The position numbers and the translations under genes are program-made. The notes beneath the pieces are model-generated. The model was not told the DNA's origin. It saw only the letters and a list, made by a program, of their open reading frames with translations, and ran no database searches. Shown here piece after piece: positions 1 to 11,754 of a stretch of 64,000 nt of DNA; positions within the stretch are counted from its first letter, which is position 1; every line of letters begins with the position of its first letter. Origin of the DNA: Diadophis punctatus similis (Eukaryota > Chordata > Lepidosauria > Squamata > Dipsadidae); assembly GCA_023053685.1 (NCBI GenBank), contig JALIGW010000015.1, positions 246,001 to 310,000 of the forward strand, written 5' to 3'.

Positions 1-1420
1 CTAAGACGATCTTTACCATCTCCTTTGGTAAAGATGTTCTATTATGCGTAGCTTAGGACCAGATGTCTCTGTTTAAGACTAATATTCCCTGAAGCACTGA
101 CTGATGTTTAGCCATAATTGTGGGCTTGTGAAAGCCATAATTCAACAAGTTTGAAGGGCATCACATCAGCTACCTTTGAGGGCCCTGGGCAGTGCATGGT
201 CTGTTTGCTAGGACTTCCTACTTGCGTGGATAGGAGTAAATCCCTAAGGAGGTTTTAGTCTTCTTCTAATGGTCCAATTGTCCAAACGTCCAATCCGTTG
301 ATGAAGGTTTTCTGGTTCTCCCATCAGAATGCCAACCAGGTCTAAACCATACTTCTTCTCTTCCACGATCAAATGAAGTCATCTTTATTTCCATCTGCTG
401 ACGCGCATATTATTTATACAGACCGGAGAGAATGAGAATGGAGAGGCGAGGACACAAATCCACCTAATTGGAAGCATCTCCAGTGCTTCTTCTCCAAACA
501 CCCCACTGTGTGCTAAATAGGGCACCAAGTCTTCTGAACATCAAAGGTGCAAACATTTCACTTCACTTGAAACGTCTTCCAGATCTTGTACAAACACAGC
601 ATCAACAGCCCCGCCCCTTTAAAAAGAAGATGAAAGAAAACAATCGCATTTCAAAAAATTACCAAAGGAAGGAAAGGTGGCGCCGTCAACTCTCCCCCCT
701 TTTTTTCCAATGGATTTGAAAAAGGTGGGGGGGGGAGAAGGACCCTAAATTCAATCGGTTTGTATAAACCAGCTTTTGTTTTTTTCTTTTGATTTTTCTC
801 TTTTTTTCCCCCTTTTACCCTAATGACTTTGCTCTTAAGGATTTGCTATAACTGGATTGCTTTGCTACCCAGCAGGGAGCTGTAGCGGTAAAGCAAAGCT
901 GTTCAACCCGAATGGGGTTTCTTTACCAAGTTCTGCTGACGGTTCAAAATTTTCGGCTCTTTGGAAATGTTCGCTGTTGCAGAAGCTGTCATCGGGAAAC
1001 GGGGAGAGCAGCTGAGTTTCTCCCCACGGAAGTTAAGGATGGGCGGATCTAAGGGAAAGAGATCAATCGATGCTACGGTGTCAGGCGCAAGAAACCAGGT
1101 GCCAGGATAGCGTTCAAAAGCACTACGAGTTTATTTCACGCGATCTACAGACAAGAATTTGATTTACTGACGGTCAAGGCAAATCGGTGCTAGATAAGAG
1201 TCAGGGGAATTCATGGGGTGGTGGAGGGCTGGATTTGGTTCTCTTGAGGGAATGCAATGACTCCAAACTAATGACTCATTTGATCCCACCTCCAGGCTCA
1301 GCTTGATGATCTCCTACATTTGGGGAGGGAAGGATGACCATATAGCAATTCAAAGCCAACAGGCACTAAGGTAGAGTTAACAGTCAGTAAAATAGAAAGG
1401 AAAATTATGTTCTTGACTAC
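1..1420. other. single-copy sequence, nothing recognised
   Basis: No recognisable gene or repeat family. It contains only short homopolymer runs (for example G-rich at about 726-737 and T-rich at 778-815). Confidence 0.5.
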
Positions 1421-1431
1421 AGTAACTATTA

Positions 1432-1592
1432 AGGGAGACAGTTTGGTGTAGCAGTTAAAGCAGCAGGCTAGAAGCCAGGTGATCATGAGTTCTAGTGCAG
1501 CCTTAGGCACAAAGTTAGCTAGCTGACCTTGGGTCAGTCTCTTTCGTCCTGCAGGTGGCAGCAATAGCCAACCACTTCTGAAAATGGTCCTC
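1432..1592 (+). mobile_element. tRNA-derived SINE, same family as the 67-bp minisatellites
   Basis: The tRNA-like head reads TTTGGTGTAGCAGTTAAAGC, followed by AGGCTAGAAGCCAGG and the B-box-like GAGTTCTAGT, then a body ending near AACCACTTCTGAAAA. It is a single-copy example of the family whose internal segment is tandemly amplified at 22.7, 38.2 and 53.0 kb. Confidence 0.7.
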
Positions 1593-1611
1593 AGCTGTAC
1601 AACAGAGAATA

Positions 1612-1765
1612 TCCCCAGTCACATTATCAAAATTTGGGTGCGCGGCAAACAGCATGTATTTACAATGGTTGCAGCGTCGCAGGGTCATGTGATCGCCAAA
1701 TGTGGCCTTCCGACAAACGAAGTCAATGGGGGAGGGGAAAGCCAATGGTTAATCATGGTTGGGAA
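1612..1765. mobile_element. Tigger-like MITE fragment
   Basis: Contains the family body (GGTCATGTGATCGCC, a CCTTCYGACAAACGAAGTCAATGG-like stretch), much diverged and without recognisable termini. Confidence 0.5.
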
Positions 1766-2084
1766 GAGCTTGTTACCAGGACACTATTAGACAATCCCAG
1801 TATGGCTTGATGCAATGCATAAATGCCATCTATTTATCACTTTTTATTACCGCTTATATCTTTAACTCTTATTGTTGTTGTTTATGCTGTATTACAATAC
1901 TAGATAGAAGTATTCTACAACATCACACAGGATTGAGTAGTTTTCCCCAAGTGAATCAAGAGACCACACTAGAGTTTTAGGAAATGTATACAAAAATCTA
2001 GTTAGAAATAAGAGTGAATAAGCATAATGCACATTACATCAATTTCTCTTTTTAAAAAAATGCCTCCAAGCATATAGAGTGGTT

Positions 2085-2228
2085 TTGGGGTTTGAAACCC
2101 CAAATGTTTATGTTAATGTTTATATTGTGTTTTTATTGTGTTTTTACTTGGCTGTTCACCGCCCTGAGTCCCCTGGAGAAGGGCGGTATATAAATTTAAT
2201 TATAAATAAATAAATAAAATAAATAAAC
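2085..2228 (+). mobile_element. LINE/SINE 3' end (L2-like GGGCGGTATATAAA tail)
   Basis: CCGCCCTGAGTCCCC, then GGGCGGTATATAAATT and an AAATA-rich repeat tail. The same motif closes the L2 element at 17.2 kb in reverse orientation. About 300 bp before it (1766-2084) shows nothing recognisable. Confidence 0.6.
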
Positions 2229-2432
2229 ACTTCTCCTTGGTCATGTAACTCCAATGTAAGTTTTTATTTAAAACACAGGATTTGGCAAAGGAGGGGATTC
2301 TACAGAAGACAACTTATTTTGGAAAATATTCCATCTCCCTTTTTATTTTTATGAGATTTGACCAGCAAAGTTTGCATATCTCGGGCGTCATTTGCCGGCT
2401 CCTCTTCAAGCAAAGTCCTTAAGTAAAGATAG

Positions 2433-2548
2433 TCCTCAACTTATAACAGTTTGTTTAGTGACCGTTTGCCGTTTCAACGGCAACGCAGGGAGAGGTTCCT
2501 CCAGGGACCTGCAAACCTGGTACTTTGATTTATGACGTTCGTACCAGA
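2433..2548. mobile_element. Tigger-like MITE fragment
   Basis: AGTCCTCAACTTATAACAGT and GTTTAGTGACCGTTT match the terminal part of the family; truncated. Confidence 0.6.
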
Positions 2549-3080
2549 AAACCTTGAAATATTGTCTGCTTCCTTAGAGATCTTGTTTATCTTCTTAGCT
2601 ACAGAAGCAAAATTATAGCCAAGAAGGTTAGCAAATCCCTCCGGAGCCATTCCGCTCTCTGAAATTATCTTGGCCCAGCCATCCCTTCTCAGCTTAACCT
2701 ATCCTTTTAGGTTGTTTTGGTAATAAATTGAGAAGCGAAAAAAATTATTTGTGGAACTCCTTGAACAAACTCGAGAGGGTATAAACTCAGTTGTTGTTTT
2801 TCCAAATACTTCAAACTTGGTTCCAACCAAACTGTCTTCATTTCCCCCAACCCCTGTAAAAACAAGTTTAGGCCTCAGATCATATATTCACCCCAGAAAC
2901 CCACCCACCCACCCCCGCCTCCCGAAGTGGCCAGATACAGTTTGGTTCCTTGGCTTCCCATTTGGCCCGTGGGTGCTAAACTTAAGTCTTCTCTTTCCCA
3001 GATAGATGTCAGCAAGATCTATTTTAGCTCCAAAGGAAAAGATGCAGCCTGCTGGCTCCCCCAACACACCCCCATCAATC
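2549..3080. other. single-copy sequence, nothing recognised
   Basis: No repeat family or supported reading frame seen; a CCCA-rich stretch lies at about 2895-2925. Confidence 0.4.
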
Positions 3081-3154
3081 TCAATCAGAACAGAACTGGA
3101 AGGAACTTGGAGGTCTTCTAGTCCAACCCCCTGCTCAACCAAGAGACCCTATAC

Positions 3155-3536
3155 CCGTGATGGCGAACCTATGGCACGGGTGCCACAAGTGGCACGCGGA
3201 GCCATATCGGTGGGCACGCGAGCTCAGGTCCGGCGTGCATGTGTGCACCAGCCGGCTGATTTTCGGGCCTTCTGGGCCCACTGGGAGTTGGGAAACAGGC
3301 TGTTTCCAGCCTCCAGAGGGGGTGGGGAAGGCCGTTTTCGCCCTCCCCAGGCTCCTAGAAAGGCTCTGGAGCCTGGGGAGACCGAAAAATGGGCGAGCCA
3401 TTGCATGCTGGGAGCAGGGGGGTCATGCGTGCATGTGCGGGGGTGCATGGAATTATGAGTGTGGGCACGCACACACGTGATCCCCCGCATTCCCCCCCCC
3501 TTTGGCACGCGAACCAAAAAAGGTTCGCCATCACTG
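3155..3536. mobile_element. hAT nonautonomous element with 8-bp TSD
   Basis: Termini CCGTGATGGCGAACC and GGTTCGCCATCACTG are inverted repeats (first A changed to C). The flanks CCCTATAC at 3147-3154 and 3537-3544 are a perfect 8-bp target duplication in host CR1 sequence. Confidence 0.9.
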
Positions 3537-3797
3537 CCCTATACCATTTCAGACAAGTGGCTGTCCAGTCTCTTCTTGAAAACCTCCAGTGATGGAGCAC
3601 CCACAACTTCTTGTGGCAAACTGTTCCACTGGTTAATTGACCTCACTGTTAGGAAGTTTCTCCTTAATTCCAGGTTGCTTCTCTCCTTGATGATTTTCCA
3701 TCCATTCTTTCTTGTCCTGCCCTCTGGTGCTTTGGAAAATAAGTTGACCTCCTCCTCCTCTTTGTGGCAGCCCCTCAAATACTGGAATGCTTCTATC

Positions 3798-4462
3798 ATT
3801 TATTATTTATTATGTATTATTTATTTATTTGTCAAACATGTATAGGATAGTAGTAGTTTGTATAAACGTAAGTAAAAAGTAACGATAAAAGAGGACAATA
3901 GGACAGTAGGACAGGGATGGTAGGCACAGTGGTGCGCTTATGCACGTCCCTTACAGACCTCTTAGAAACGGGGAGAGGTCGACTGTAGACAGTCTAAGGT
4001 TAAAGTTTTTGGGGTTTGGGGAAGAAACCACAAGAGTCAGGTAGTGCATTCCAGGCATTGACCACTCTGTTGCTGAAGTCGTATTTTCTGCAGTTGAGTT
4101 TGGAGCGGTTTCCATTGAGTTTGAATCTATTACGTGCTCGTGTATTGTTGCGGTTGAAGCTGAAGTAGTCATTGACAGGAAGGACATTTTGGTATATGAT
4201 TTTATGAACTACATTTAGATCAGATCGGAGGCAACGTAGTTGTAAATTGTCTAATCCCAGTATTTCAAGTCTGGTGGAATAAGGTATTTTGTTGTGAGCG
4301 GAGGAGTGGAGGACTCTTCTTGTGAAATATTTCTGGACTCTCTCGATTGTATTTATGTCTGATATGCAGTGCGGGTTCCATACAGGTGAGCTGTATTCCA
4401 GAATTGGTCTAACAAATGTTTTGTATGCTCTGGTTAGCAGTGTAATATTGCCAGAGAAGAAG
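3798..4462 (-). mobile_element. Non-LTR LINE C-terminal fragment (jockey/CR1-like, different family)
   Basis: The minus strand reads TRAYKTFVRPILEYSSPVWNP, a typical thumb/C-terminal motif of CR1/L2/jockey-group LINEs, then RVQKYFTRRV, LEILGLDNLQLR, RKYDFSNRVVNAWNALP, with stops after the C-terminus. The 3' end is ATTTATTATTTATTATG at 3798. It sits inside the host CR1, whose sequence continues on both sides. Frames are partly broken. Confidence 0.75.
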
Positions 4463-4496
4463 CATCATATCCCCCTAGTCCTTCTTTTCCCTAGAC

Positions 4497-4631
4497 CAGG
4501 GGTAGGCAAAGTTGGCTCTTCTATGACTCGTGGACTTCAACTCCCAGAATTTCTGAGCCAATCGTGCTAGCTTAGGAATTCTGGGAGTTGAAGTCCACGA
4601 GTCATAGAAGAGCCAACTTTGCTTACCCCTG
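4497..4631. mobile_element. palindromic hAT MITE (135 bp)
   Basis: Near-perfect inverted arms, CAGGGGTAGGCAAAGTTGGC against GCCAACTTTGCTTACCCCTG, around a short AGCCAATCGTGCTAGC centre. The flanks CCCTAGAC/GCCTAGAC form an 8-bp duplication with one mismatch. Confidence 0.9.
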
Positions 4632-4720
4632 GCCTAGACTAACCAAACCCAAATCCTGCAACTGTTCTTCATAGGTTTTAGTCCCCAGGCTTTTCATCCT
4701 CTTATAGTTGCTTTCCAAAG

Positions 4721-5995
4721 TCCCCACATCTTTTTTTTTGTAATCGCACACTTGCACACAACACACACAGAATTGCTCCCTGCAAACCCCCCCCCCCCCC
4801 AAAGCTGGAAGCTTCGCAACTGACCTGTGCGAAATTTAAGGAGAGAACGGATGTAAATCAAAGCAGCAAAAAAAAAAGTAATATAAAAGAGCTCCTGGAA
4901 GACTTGACGATGCTGGAGTCGCGGTGACACCATCCCGATGATCTATAGAAGAACTTTAGCCTGCATACCGCACGGTTTACTAGCCGAAAGACACCCGTTC
5001 ATTGATCCCGTGCCAACAACTACAGCCTATTTTGGTATCTCGCTTTGGCTTGCTATCAAAAAAACAAAACAAAAAACCCCTCGTTCTGTTTTTCTCCTCC
5101 GCCAGTTCCAAGTGCCAACTCTGCCCCGCGGGCTGGATGGAGGCAAGACAAGATGGATATGCAAATCTTGGCAGGTGTTTTGGGGCAAGCCAACCTTGTT
5201 TTGTGAGTTTTTGGATGGTTTTTGCCTTTTTTTTTGTTTTTAAGGAAACCAAGAGAAGTGGATGAAGGCTTGGACTTAGCAACATGGTTGAAGGGAGCAG
5301 GCGGGAGGCAAGAAGGGGGAAAAAAAATCTCCCAAGCTTTAGGAGAAAAGACCAATTGTAGAGCTGGGGTTTGGCTCGGATACCTACAGAAACACACACA
5401 CACACAAAACGCAGTCTTTAAATCCCTTGCAAAAGCGTTTGAAGTTTGCCCTCCCTGGAGGATGTGAAAAGGAAGCATGCCAGCAGCCCCCCCCCCCCGC
5501 CCTCCACTTATGCCGGCTGTGGAGAATTTGAAGTTGCTTTCCTTCTGTCTTTAGCAAGGTTAGGAACAAATGCAAAATTTAACACCCTTCCAAGCTCCTT
5601 AGAGAGTTCTCCCTCGCCATTTCGCACACCTCTTATCGAAAAATACTGGATAGATGGATTCACTATTCCTGGGAGCTGCAATTGTGCAGGAGGACTTGAG
5701 AAGGCTGGGCCCGATCGACTGTCCAAAAGCAGAACTTTTTAAGCAAAACCCAAAGGGCTGAGCTGTGTGTGTTGCGTTGAGGTGTGTGTGTTTTCAGAAC
5801 AGAGGCAACCAGGATGTGAAAATTTGTTGTGATACATAAAAGCTTCCGGATATTTAAGCATGTCTCAGCAAGTCCAAAAAACCTTTTTAAACATATACAT
5901 GCATGCATGCATGCATGCATGTATACACACACACACACACACTTATAAAGTTCTTTTGCATTAATGTAAAAAGGTATATCTGTATTAAGGTATAC
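4721..5995. other. single-copy sequence with short simple repeats
   Basis: No gene or repeat family recognised. Contains a C run (4789-4800), (CA)n near 5393, (GCAT)n at 5897-5921 and (CA)n at 5925-5942. Confidence 0.45.
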
Positions 5996-6000
5996 ATATA

Positions 6001-6360
6001 CAGGTAGTCCTTGACTTACAACAGTTTGTTTAGTGACTATGCAAAGTCACAATAGCACTGAAAAAAGTGACTTATGACCGTTTTTCACACTTATGACCGT
6101 TGGGGCATCCCCATGGTCACATGATCAAAATTCTGACGCTTGCCAACTGATTCGTATTTATGACGGTTGCCCTGTCCAGAGGTCACGTGATCCCCTTTTG
6201 CGGCCTTCTGACCAGCTAAGCCAATGGGGAAGCCAGGTTCACTTAACGTCTGAGTTACTAATTCATTTCACAACTGTGGTAAGAAACATCATAAAACGGG
6301 GCAAAACTCACTTAACAATTGTTTTGCTTAACAACATTAATTTTGGGCTCCATTGTGGTC
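6001..6360. mobile_element. Tigger/mariner-like MITE
   Basis: Starts CAGGTAGTCCTTGACTTACA directly after TA and carries the family body (AGTGACTTATGACCG, TGATCAAAATTCTGACGC, CACTTAACGTC). Its right end runs into a (TG)n tract and lacks the inverted terminus. Confidence 0.75.
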
Positions 6361-6371
6361 GCCTCTATACA

Positions 6372-6372
<1 letters not shown>

Positions 6373-6422
<50 letters not shown>
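6373..6422. repeat. (TG)n microsatellite
   Basis: About 25 uninterrupted TG units at the truncated end of the adjacent MITE. Confidence 0.95.
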
Positions 6423-6424
<2 letters not shown>

Positions 6425-6425
<1 letters not shown>

Positions 6426-7030
6426 AGTATGTAATTGTTGCAGAAGCAGGATCTATTTTTCCCATGTATCAGTAATGCATAACTTGTTGTGCTTCTAGTA
6501 AAATCCATTGGTGAACTAATCAACGCCTATTTTAAAAGAATATATTTACAGTCACCCATGGACTGAGAGAATCTCATTCAAGAATTTGCATTCCATTCCC
6601 TTCAGCCACTTTATCTACATAGTTTCAAGCATTTTTTTCCCCCTTTGGCTAAATTTCATGTTGCGTACAGATTTTTAGCCATTTTGCTATTCATGCAAAG
6701 CAATATGATCCATTCGCATTCGAAAAGAAACACGGACGTTTCTATTTTTGTTATAACAATGGCAATCATAATTTATATTGCAAATTTAGACATTCTTTTC
6801 TTTTTAAGATGACTCCCACAGCCATTCTAAACACCCTGTCATCGAATTTGTAAGCATCATTGAAGCCCAAGGTGGCAAATTCGGAGACACAAGATAGAGG
6901 AAGTTTATTAAAGCAAAAAGCCATTTGAAGCAACTTGCAGCTTTTTGTTTTCAAAAATGTAAATCTTAATCTAATACCCAAAGGCATGGCTGTAATTAAA
7001 CTGAATTTACAAGCCCCCTTGCCCTGAAAA
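6425..7030. other. single-copy sequence, nothing recognised
   Basis: AT-rich sequence without a recognised repeat or supported coding frame. Confidence 0.4.
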
Positions 7031-7035
7031 ATATG

Positions 7036-7161
7036 TTGACGACGATGATGATGAAGAAGAAGAAGAAGAAGAAGAAGAAGAAGAAGAAGAAGAAGAAGAA
7101 GAAGAAGAAGAAGAAGAAGAAGAAGAAGAAGAAGAAGAAGAAGAAGAAGAAGAAGAAGAAG

Positions 7162-7207
<46 letters not shown>

Positions 7208-7400
7208 TTTGGACATTTATCCAAAGCGGACCCCGCACCTGCAGGAATACACTAGGAGGAAGGAGGAGGAGGAGGAGGAGGAGGAGGAGGAGGAGGAGGA
7301 GGAGGAGGAGGAGGAGGAGGAGGAGGAGGAGGAGGAGAAAAAGAAGAAGAAGAAGAAGAAGAAGAAGAAGAAGAAGAAGAAGAAGAAGAAGAAGAAGAAG

Positions 7401-7476
<76 letters not shown>

Positions 7477-7477
7477 C
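7036..7477. repeat. compound trinucleotide tract (GAA/AAC/GGA/AAG/TAG)
   Basis: Consecutive arrays: (GAT)3 leading into (GAA)n to about 7162, (AAC)n to 7206, a 45-bp unique spacer, (GGA)n 7252-7337, (AAG)n 7338-7430 and (TAG)n 7431-7477. It abuts the R4-type LINE fragment. All long frames here are homopolymer translations. Confidence 0.97.
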
Positions 7478-8020
7478 ATGGGAGCACAAAGTGGAAAAAG
7501 TTACTGAAAATAAGATGTTGAAGATCTTGTGGGACTTTCGAATACAGACAGATCATCATTTGGAACACAACACGCCAGATATCACGGTTGTCGAGGGCCG
7601 AAGAGTACAGTTTATTGAGTACCTGGAGATGCCAGAGTCGAAGAAAAAGAACTGGAAAAAATTACAAAATATTGCGACCTGGCCATTGAAACTACACGGC
7701 TATGGATGAAACATGTAACAGTGATACCCATTGTCATCGGGGCACTTGGTACCATGTCCAAGAATTTCGCAAAACACATCAAGAAATTGCAGCTTCCTGC
7801 AATAACACCAGCGGAACTGCAAAAAACGGCGCTACTCGGAACATCATATATTTTAAGAAGATACTTGGATGATATCTAGAACACTGGCAGCAACCCATAT
7901 CAACCATTAGCACCAGTCAGAGGTATTTGTGACACTTTTTTAAATGTTCAGTTGACTGGGTTTCATGTTTAATGAATAAAAGAGATTAATAAGAATAATA
8001 ATAACAACAACAACAACAGA
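7478..8020 (+). mobile_element. R4/Dong-type LINE 3' end (restriction-like endonuclease region), frameshifted
   Basis: From 7478 the plus strand reads WEHKVEKVTENKMLKILWDF, then IQTDHHLEHNTPDITVVE. After a frameshift near 7620-7640 it continues EEKELEKITKYCDLAIETTR, VTVIPIVIGALGTMSKNFAK and LQKTALLGTSYILRR, ending at a TAG at 7877-7879. The ILWDF, PD, VIGALG.....KN and ALLGTA-like blocks are characteristic of the C-terminus of LINEs with a PD-(D/E)xK restriction-like endonuclease (R2/R4/Dong group). The 3' UTR ends in AATAATAATAACAACAAC at about 7995-8020. Known Dong/R4 elements insert into trinucleotide repeats, matching this position. Family assignment is from motif memory, not alignment. 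Confidence 0.75.
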
Positions 8021-9090
8021 TTAGGATAAATTGTGATAATAAACAGCACTGTGGAGTGAGGAAGAAGCAAACTCATCAGATACCGGTAAATGGATGTATC
8101 AAGTGCCCCCTACCCCAGTTTACTGACAATATAAATTGATTTGTCTTGCAGCCTGCCAACTTCTCATTTTCTTTAATTAAAAAAAATGGGAAGCAGAGAC
8201 AAAAAGAAGTAGCTGCAGGCGCCTTGGCACCATAGGTGCCACTCTTCCAACTCTTGAAGTGTTCTGTTCTAACAAGGAACATGAAGCAACAAATTGTGCG
8301 TTTCCAAATTGCGCAATCCCAGGCTCAATTTCTTGAGCTACCAAAAAAAAAAAAGGCTAAGTTTTCAAGAAGTTTTCAAGACATTTCAGTTTCCAAAAAA
8401 GATTTTGGACTTCAACTGCCTAGAGTCAGATCTATTCCTTGTTCTACACGTGGAAATCCACTCCCTATTCCCACTTGATGCACACAGGCAGGGAAGCTAG
8501 GATTCCCTTCCATGAGAATCTCCCCGGGGCGAAGACTGAACATATTAACTAAAATTACATTCGGCACATAATTAGCCGAAGCTTTGAAACTGCAAGAGGC
8601 AACCTGTCCTATTCTAACACGCTGGTTCGATAAGACAACCTCTGGAGTGGAACAGGCCAACTCACGAGCTCTCCTGACGAGCAAGATTTCCTCATGGTTT
8701 ACACAGCCCAGGTAGACATCTAAGAGGTTGTACGATCACTACCTTCTGACGCCCAATGGAAAAACCCCTTGCACTTTTAAACCTGTGCGTGCATACAAGT
8801 GGGGCACTGAATGTAAGGCGCCAACGTTGGCAAATGAGCCAACCCCGATTTCTCATTTCTCGTAGATTTTTAAGACCTATTTGTGCACAGGACTGGTATT
8901 AAAACTTTGAAATTTCCCAATTGGAGTCGGAAGTCAACCGCTTTTCTTTCTTTTCTACGCTTTTTCCTTTCCCTTTTCCCTCCCCTATTTTTCCTATTAT
9001 TTTCTTTTGTATTTCCGTTATATTATAACTAATTTTTTTAAAAAAAAAACAACTTTCAAATTTTGCAATTTCCAGGAACAGGAATGCATA
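8021..9090. other. single-copy sequence, nothing recognised
   Basis: No repeat family or supported gene; a poly-A run lies at 8342-8355. Confidence 0.4.
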
Positions 9091-9092
9091 TA

Positions 9093-9425
9093 CAGGTAGT
9101 CCTCGACTTATGGCCACCATTGAGCTCACAATTTCTGTTTGCTAAGACAGAAGAGACATTTTTTAAAGTGAATTTTGCCCAATTTTACAGCCTTTCTAGT
9201 CTCACTTGTTAAGTGAATCACTGCAGTTGTGAAGCCAGTAACATGGCTGTGAAGTGAATCAGTGGCTCCTCCACTGACTTGGCTTGTCAGAAGGTCGCAA
9301 AAGGGGATCACAAGGATCTCGGGGCACTGCAACCGTCATAAATACAGGCCGATTGCCAAGAACCCACATTTTGACTATGTAACCATGCTGCCACGTTCAT
9401 TCAGTGTGAAAAATTATCATAAGTC
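9093..9425. mobile_element. Tigger-like MITE
   Basis: CAGGTAGTCCTCGACTTATG follows TA. The body motifs GTTAAGTGAATCACTGCAG, TCAGAAGGTCGCAAAAGGGG and ACCGTCATAAATA are in order. The right end merges with the GGAT repeat. Confidence 0.8.
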
Positions 9426-9431
9426 AATTCG

Positions 9432-10128
<697 letters not shown>

Positions 10129-10740
10129 TTAAAACAGAAATGCTTGGACTCTCAAAACGAATGCATTTGTTGCGTCTCATGCTACATTCCAGTGTCAAAT
10201 ATCAGGGCAAAGGAAAAGCCTAAGCCTGGGAGAAAGAAACCAACGGGGGGAACGTAGATTCTTGCAAAGAGGAGACATCCCCGGAATCCTTCTAAGCTCC
10301 TCGCAGCAACCTTTTTTCCACTGATCTCCTCCAGACGGGTTCGTTCTGTAATGTTCCCGGCTGCCAGTGCGTAACCAACACGTCTGCCATGCCCCACGCT
10401 GGGCAAGGAGCAAATCAATCTCCTTGTAGCTCAGCGGAGGGTGGTAGTCGAAAGATAAATTAGACACAAAGGGCGCTAAACCCGGGGCAGGATAAGGCAC
10501 GTGGCCCTCAGGCGGGATCGATGGAAGTTGTAGTAATCCAGTCTCTCTAGGGTTGCAGATTGCTGACTGACGCAACACATCTGTGCTCCTAAAGATTGCT
10601 GAAATCCTGCACCAGGCATTCCTTAGTCACAGCCATGCTGATTATTGTCCGGCACCCCTGGAGAACCACATGGTTCTACTCTTGTTACAGATCCATCTGG
10701 CAAGGGACCAAGCTCCGTGCCATTCACCATTCTGGATGCA
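10129..10740. other. single-copy sequence, nothing recognised
   Basis: Moderate GC content; no repeat family, splice-bounded frame or known protein motif recognised. Confidence 0.4.
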
Positions 10741-10746
10741 GAATGT

Positions 10747-10887
10747 GAACATCTAGAATCTAGAATACAGAATAACAGAGTTGGAAGGGACCTTGGAGGT
10801 CTTCTAGTCCAACCCCGTTTAGGCAGGAAACCCTATACCATTTCAGACAAATGGTTGTCCAATCTCTTCTTTAAAGCCTCCAGTGAT
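10747..10887 (-). mobile_element. CR1/L3 LINE 3' end
   Basis: Read on the plus strand: AGAATAACAGAGTTGGAAGG, then GGTCTTCTAGTCCAACCCC and CAGACAAATGGTTGTCCAAT. Truncated at the (GGGA)n repeat. Confidence 0.85.
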
Positions 10888-10940
10888 GGGGAGGGAGGGA
10901 GGGAGGGAGGGAGGGAGGAAGGAAGGAAGGAAGGAAGGAA
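10888..10940. repeat. (GGGA)n/(GGAA)n microsatellite
   Basis: GGGAGGGA units pass into GGAAGGAA units, lying between two CR1 3' ends. Confidence 0.9.
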
Positions 10941-11012
10941 ATAGAACAACGGAGCTGGAAGGGACCTTGGAGGTCTTCCAGTCCAACCCCCTGCTAAAAC
11001 AGGAAACCCTTC
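10941..11012 (-). mobile_element. CR1/L3 3'-end fragment
   Basis: ACGGAGCTGGAAGGGACCTT and CCAACCCCCTGCTAAAACAG; broken off against a Tigger-like fragment. Confidence 0.8.
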
Positions 11013-11135
11013 TGACCGGCCACATCGATGGGGAAGCCAGATTCACTTAACAACCGGGTTACTAACTTATCAACCGCAGTGATTCACTTAACAAAGGTCT
11101 CTAGTAACAACAGAAAATTTGGGCTCAATAGATAG
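11013..11135. mobile_element. Tigger-like MITE fragment
   Basis: GGGGAAGCCAGATTCACTTA, ACAACCGGGTTACTAAC and AACAGAAAATTTGGGCTCAA match the family. Confidence 0.7.
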
Positions 11136-11177
11136 TAACAAAATCAGGTAGCTCTTGACGTACACACTGGGGATCAG

Positions 11178-11450
11178 AATAATAACAGATAACTGAGTTG
11201 GAAGGGACCTTGGAGGTCTTCTAGTCCAACCCCCTGCTCAAGCAGGAAATCGTAAACCATTTCAGACAAATGGTTGTCCAATCTCTTCATAAAAACCTCC
11301 AGTGTTGGAGCATCCACAACTCCAGGAGGCAAGTTGTTCCACTGATTAATTATTCTAACTGTCAGGAAAATTTCTCCTTAGTTCTAGGTTGCTTCTCTCC
11401 TTGATTAGTTTCCATCCATTGCTTCTTATTCTGCCTTAGAACACAGAACA
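11178..11450 (-). mobile_element. CR1/L3 LINE 3' end
   Basis: GAGTTGGAAGGGACCTTGGA, a CCACTGATTAATTATTCTAA stretch (the INQW codons in reverse) and TTGATTAGTTTCCATCC. 5'-truncated near 11450. Confidence 0.85.
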
Positions 11451-11589
11451 GAAGCATTTTCTTTGGCTTTTTTGGAACATTAGCTATTATCTATGTATGT
11501 TTTTTAAAATTAATTTTACTGCTTGCTTTACCTTACTGATATGACCTAAATCAAGCACTTTGTGGGAAGTAGAAACGCATAAGCCAAAC

Positions 11590-11746
11590 CAGTGATGGGT
11601 TCTAAATCCCATCACTACTGTTCGTGCGCGCATGCGCAGAAGCTTCTGCACATGTGCAGAAGCATCTGGGGTGTGTGGGCGGAGCATCCTGCTGCCACCG
11701 TTACCGGTTCATAGAACCAGACCGGACGGGTACCAACCCACCGCTG
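11590..11746. mobile_element. hAT MITE with perfect 8-bp TSD
   Basis: Termini CAGTGATGGGTTCTA and GGTACCAACCCACCGCTG. The flanks AGCCAAAC at 11582-11589 and 11747-11754 are identical. Confidence 0.9.
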
Positions 11747-11754
11747 AGCCAAAC

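Larger units (their letters stand above)
3085..4720 (-). mobile_element. CR1/L3 LINE 3' part, interrupted by three insertions
   Basis: The minus strand encodes a CR1 ORF2 C-terminus (3539-3799): motifs EGRTRKNGWK, LELRRNFLTVR, INQWNSLPQEVV and LEVFKKRLDSHLS. The 3' end, read on the plus strand as CTGGAAGGAACTTGGAGG, lies at 3085. Three elements interrupt it: a hAT element (3155-3536), another LINE (about 3798-4462) and a palindromic hAT MITE (4497-4631). CR1 resumes after each with the expected continuation, for example CCCCCTAGTCCTTCTTTTC after 4462 and ACTGTTCTTCATAGG after 4631. The copy is 5'-truncated and not coding-competent. Confidence 0.85.

Noticed and set aside
7033..7521. Long frames of poly-Lys/Asn/Arg/Ser on both strands
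   Set aside because: Pure translations of trinucleotide repeats, open in several frames at once.
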